From B3-G11 sp036985855 (GTDB lineage Bacteria > Actinomycetota > Acidimicrobiia > Spongiisociales > UBA5794): a stretch of DNA of 64,000 nucleotides. The notes beneath the pieces were generated by a model. The model had not been told where the DNA came from and did no database searches. It was given only the letters and a program-made list of their open reading frames with translations. Of the stretch, positions 61,445 to 64,000 are shown piece after piece. The stretch lies in NCBI GenBank assembly GCA_036985855.1, contig BTQL01000005.1:1-64000 (forward strand), in the 5' to 3' direction. The first letter of the stretch is position 1; the number at the start of each line of letters is the position of its first letter. Both the position numbers and the translations under genes were made by a program.

Positions 61445-62058
61445 GGCGCCACCCGGACGAGGTCAATGGCACCGGTGTGCGTGGCGGATGCCAGTTGCCC
61501 GGCAAGACCATCGTCTACTGCGAGGAGAACGTTCACTTTTCCCCTGTTCACAGAGGACTCCGAAGCGACCGCCTCAACAACGTACACCCTCGAAGCCAAC
61601 AGCACGGTCGAAGACTCTGTCGCGAACCCTCCGGTGTAGGTCACGTATACGTCGACATAGTCACCGGCGACGAGGCGCCCCAGAACAGCGTTCTCGGCAC
61701 GAAGCGATAGCGCGATGACGTTCGGTGATGCGACAAGTTCCGGAGGCTGGATGAGCGACGTGACCAGCGGTTCTCCCTCCTCGAGGGGAACTCGCAACGA
61801 CCAGTCTTTCAGGTCCCCGATCGAATCTCCCGATACGAGGCCCGTTGTCGACTCCACATATCGAACGTCGATGTCCATGTCGCCTAACGGACGACCAGCA
61901 GCCAGATCCGATCCCGCAACGAGAACGGGAAGCCGCTCGGGAGGTTTCGTGAGCTGGAGCACGCCGAGAGCCGCGATCGCGGCCAGTATGCCACCGATGA
62001 TCATGCGCCTGTCGAAGTTGGGCATGGTGAGGCCGAGAACCCTGACACCGAGAGCCAT
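61441..62058 (-). CDS. cpaB: Flp pilus assembly protein CpaB/RcpC, SAF domain
   Basis: A 205-residue protein with an N-terminal membrane helix (MIIGGILAAIAALGVLQL), a SAF domain (PVLVAGSDLAAGRPLGDMD) and the following RcpC-like beta domain (VIALSLRAENAVLGRLVAGDYVDV). CpaB stabilises the secretin or pore in diderms; its role in monoderm actinobacteria is unclear. GGAGG precedes the ATG, which shares one base with the upstream stop. Confidence 0.87.
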   Translation of the reverse strand: MALGVRVLGLTMPNFDRRMIIGGILAAIAALGVLQLTKPPERLPVLVAGSDLAAGRPLGDMDIDVRYVESTTGLVSGDSIGDLKDWSLRVPLEEGEPLVTSLIQPPELVASPNVIALSLRAENAVLGRLVAGDYVDVYVTYTGGFATESSTVLLASRVYVVEAVASESSVNRGKVNVLLAVDDGLAGQLASATHTGAIDLVRVAP

Positions 62059-62357
62059 CAGCGTGCCTCCATGCAGACGATGTGGGCAAGGGCAACGAAC
62101 TGGTCACGACCAGCATCCCTGAGCACAACGTGATCGATGCCTACTGCGTGGACGTCCCCTCGGTACAGATGTCCATCACTACCACCGAGCACGACCTGCT
62201 CGCCTCGATCCTCGGATTCGATCAGGCGGTCACGGAGTGTGCGTCTGCGCAGAGCAGCGGACCGGGCCGCTGACTGTTCTGCATCGAGAGTCTCGTCGAG
62301 GCGACCTCTCAGGACACGTCCGAGAGACTCGAGATCGGGGTGACTGAACGGATCCAT
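62058..62357 (-). CDS. Hypothetical first protein of the tad operon
   Basis: A 99-residue soluble protein. The N-terminal half is helical and charged (LDETLDAEQSAARSAALRRR). The C-terminal half is beta-rich with a Sm-like look (GSDGHLYRGDVHAVGIDHVV). Similar small proteins sit before cpaB in actinobacterial tad operons. The function is unknown. GGGAGCGAG precedes the ATG at 62357. Confidence 0.65.
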   Translation of the reverse strand: MDPFSHPDLESLGRVLRGRLDETLDAEQSAARSAALRRRTLRDRLIESEDRGEQVVLGGSDGHLYRGDVHAVGIDHVVLRDAGRDQFVALAHIVCMEAR

Positions 62358-62444
62358 CTCGCTCCCGCGTTTGACACCGCTCTCTTCCCCACTTAGAGCG
62401 AACTCGACCGACGGCCACGATGCAAGGGGACTCTGCTGGGATAT

Positions 62445-62512
62445 TTCGCGAGACACGGACTCGATTCGCGAGACACGGGCTCGATTCGCGACTTAGCGCA
62501 CCGTTTTCGCGA
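62445..62512. repeat. Iterated TTCGCGA sites upstream of the tad operon
   Basis: TTCGCGA occurs at 62445, 62465, 62485 and 62506, spaced 20, 20 and 21 bases, close to two helical turns. The first two belong to 20-base direct repeats that differ at one position. The array lies between the crotonase stop codon and the tad operon start and could bind a regulator. Confidence 0.65.
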
Positions 62513-63277
62513 CTACTGAAAGTCTCCGTGCCGACCAACACCCGACCTGAACCTATCGACGCCGGTCATTGTCTCCCCCGTAGCGATCGTCGCCATTCCC
62601 AATTCGAACTCACGGCGCATGGCCGTCTCAGTCGGTGTGCCGATCCCATCGAGCAATGACCGGCGATCGCTCGTCAGACAGATATTGGGGAACGCGGTGA
62701 TCGCATGGGCAAGCGCTTCAGCTTCCTCCCTAGCCGCGCCTTCGGGGACAATACGGTTGATGAGACCCATGTTCTTCGCCTCGAGGGCCATCACTTCGCG
62801 GCCCGTGAGGATCATGTCCATTGCATGGCCAATACCGACAATCTGAGGAAGGCGTACGGTTCCACCATCGATCAACGGCACACCCCAACGTCGACACAGG
62901 ACACCGAGGACGCTCGACTCAGACCCGACTCGCAGGTCACACCAGAGAGCGAGCTCGAGGCCCCCGGCTACAGCATGACCCTCGATCGCAGCGACAACGG
63001 GTTTGGACATGTTCAGCCTGGTCGGCCCCATCGGACCCGGCCCTTCAACCTCGAGGGTGTGCGTTCGGTCTGTGCCAGTGGCGTGAAGGTCTGCCCCAGA
63101 ACAGAACGTCCCGCCTGCGCCCCACAACACACAGACCGCAGTGCCTTCGTCGTCCTCGAGCTCGGTGAAGGCGTCATGCAGTTCCTTCGCCGTTGGTCCG
63201 TCGACCGCATTACGGACATCAGGCCGATCCAGGATCACCGTCCCGACTGCGCCGTTCCGTTCGATCGATACGCTCAT
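62513..63277 (-). CDS. Crotonase-family protein (enoyl-CoA hydratase/isomerase-like)
   Basis: A 254-residue protein with the crotonase oxyanion loops (GTFCSGADL and EGHAVAGGLELALWCDL). The glutamate equivalent to Glu144 of rat crotonase is present (Glu108 in GGLELA). The Glu164 position is Cys128 (VLCRRWGVPL), so ordinary hydratase chemistry is unlikely. Isomerase or another crotonase reaction is possible. The start at 63277 has GGAGG before it, and longer in-frame starts do not. Confidence 0.88.
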   Translation of the reverse strand: MSVSIERNGAVGTVILDRPDVRNAVDGPTAKELHDAFTELEDDEGTAVCVLWGAGGTFCSGADLHATGTDRTHTLEVEGPGPMGPTRLNMSKPVVAAIEGHAVAGGLELALWCDLRVGSESSVLGVLCRRWGVPLIDGGTVRLPQIVGIGHAMDMILTGREVMALEAKNMGLINRIVPEGAAREEAEALAHAITAFPNICLTSDRRSLLDGIGTPTETAMRREFELGMATIATGETMTGVDRFRSGVGRHGDFQ

Positions 63278-63416
63278 GCACCCTCCGTTCAGACGTGTGG
63301 CTTGCATCGTCGCTTGTGTGACGGCAACCGTATCATCCGGCACTCAGACCTTGGCGACCACATGGGCAACGAATCCGTAGCGGTGCCGGTCGTCCCACTT
63401 CACCGGAGATGGAAAC

Positions 63417-64000
63417 ATGGGAATCAAGTGTGGGATCGTTGGCCTTCCCAACGTCGGAAAATCCACGCTGTTCAACGCGCTCACCGGTGGCGAGATCCCA
63501 GCCGAGAACTACCCGTTCACGACCATAGACCCGAACGCCGGAATAGCCACCGTGCCCGACCCTCGACTCGACGCGCTCGCTGCGATCGTGCATCCGGAGC
63601 GCATCGTCCCAACGGTGGTCGAGTTCGTCGACATTGCGGGTCTGGTTTCCGGTGCATCAGAAGGCGAAGGACTCGGAAATCAGTTTCTGAGTCACATTCG
63701 CGAAACCGATGCCATTGCGCACGTCGTTCGCTGCTTCGTGGACGAGAACGTCGTCCACGTCGATGGCAAGGTCGATCCGATCGGCGACATCACCACGATC
63801 AATACCGAACTTGCACTCGCAGACCTCGAAACCGTGACACGCGCGCTCGACAAGCAGGGCCGCAAGGCACGTTCGGGCGACAAGGATGCCGCTGCAAGGG
63901 TCCGCGTGTTCGACCGCCTGGAAGAACAGCTCTCAGAGGGTCTTCCCGTCCGCTTGCTCGCTTTCAACGAAGGAGAGCAGAACGCCGTTCGGGAGCTCTT
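63417..64000 (+). CDS. ychF: Redox-regulated ATPase YchF, N-terminal part
   Basis: Obg-related, ATP-preferring P-loop protein that binds ribosomes. The visible 194 residues start MGIKCGIVGLPNVGKSTLFN (P-loop GLPNVGKST), then ENYPFTTIDPNAG (switch I), DIAGLVSGASEGEGLGNQFL (G3), and the start of the coiled-coil arm. The gene runs off the right edge. CGGAG lies 8 bases before the ATG. Confidence 0.95.
   Translation, partial: MGIKCGIVGLPNVGKSTLFNALTGGEIPAENYPFTTIDPNAGIATVPDPRLDALAAIVHPERIVPTVVEFVDIAGLVSGASEGEGLGNQFLSHIRETDAIAHVVRCFVDENVVHVDGKVDPIGDITTINTELALADLETVTRALDKQGRKARSGDKDAAARVRVFDRLEEQLSEGLPVRLLAFNEGEQNAVREL

Noticed and set aside
1..64000. CRISPR arrays, rRNA genes, riboswitches and transposases
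   Set aside because: No regularly spaced direct repeats with unique spacers, no rRNA sequence, no recognisable riboswitch aptamer and no transposase motif were found on reading both strands.

Overview
The window looks like chromosomal DNA of a high-GC actinobacterium, most likely a member of Acidimicrobiia or a close relative. This is an inference from gene content, not a database match. Supporting signs are a tRNA Gly-Cys-Val cluster, SOS boxes of the mycobacterial type TCGAACNNNNGTTCGA, the order nrdR / LysM protein / divergent lexA, an actinobacterial-type SerC, a DinB/mycothiol-isomerase-like protein, DnaE2, an Lhr helicase, a complete Tad pilus operon, and frequent 4-base ATGA or GTGA overlaps between genes.

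Left edge (1-1740): the right end of an integrated element. Its tyrosine integrase is broken by a single-base frameshift and points at the 3' end of tRNA-Val, the likely attachment gene. Then 1740-11200: dut, an unknown membrane protein, nrdR, an SOS-controlled LysM protein, lexA, dapF (with a missing catalytic cysteine), miaA, miaB, rny and recA. From 11230 to 17570: thpR, cinA, rimO, a PHP phosphatase, a small helical protein and an acyl-CoA ligase. From 17630 to 25990: ftsK, rnj, dapA, a thioredoxin-TPR protein, dapB, an M16 peptidase and arfB.

The most unusual block is 26064-29779. A VWA-domain protein with an N-terminal HExxH signature is followed by a CobS/MoxR-like AAA+ partner whose Walker A and Walker B magnesium ligands look exchanged, then by a YajQ-family protein. 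From 29800 to 48840 there are mostly single metabolic and housekeeping genes: a LOG-family protein, BtpA, lhr, a universal stress protein, an ABC exporter between lipoproteins, lplA, an AroQ-hydrolase fusion, aspC, serC, YhhN, sixA and ltaE. A solitary dnaE2 with a perfect SOS box follows, then an ACT protein, dxs, and the remains of a luciferase-family oxidoreductase.

From 62357 down to 56546 on the minus strand lies a compact Tad/Flp pilus operon (cpaB, tadZ, tadA, tadB, tadC, a 51-residue Flp pilin and three TadE/G-like pseudopilins), preceded by an array of TTCGCGA repeats. A crotonase-family gene and the start of ychF close the window.

Functionally, four SOS genes (lexA, the LysM protein, recA, dnaE2) lie within 48 kb, each with a recognisable LexA box. 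The lysine/peptidoglycan genes dapA, dapB and dapF are spread across the same region. No CRISPR array, rRNA operon or intact transposase was seen.
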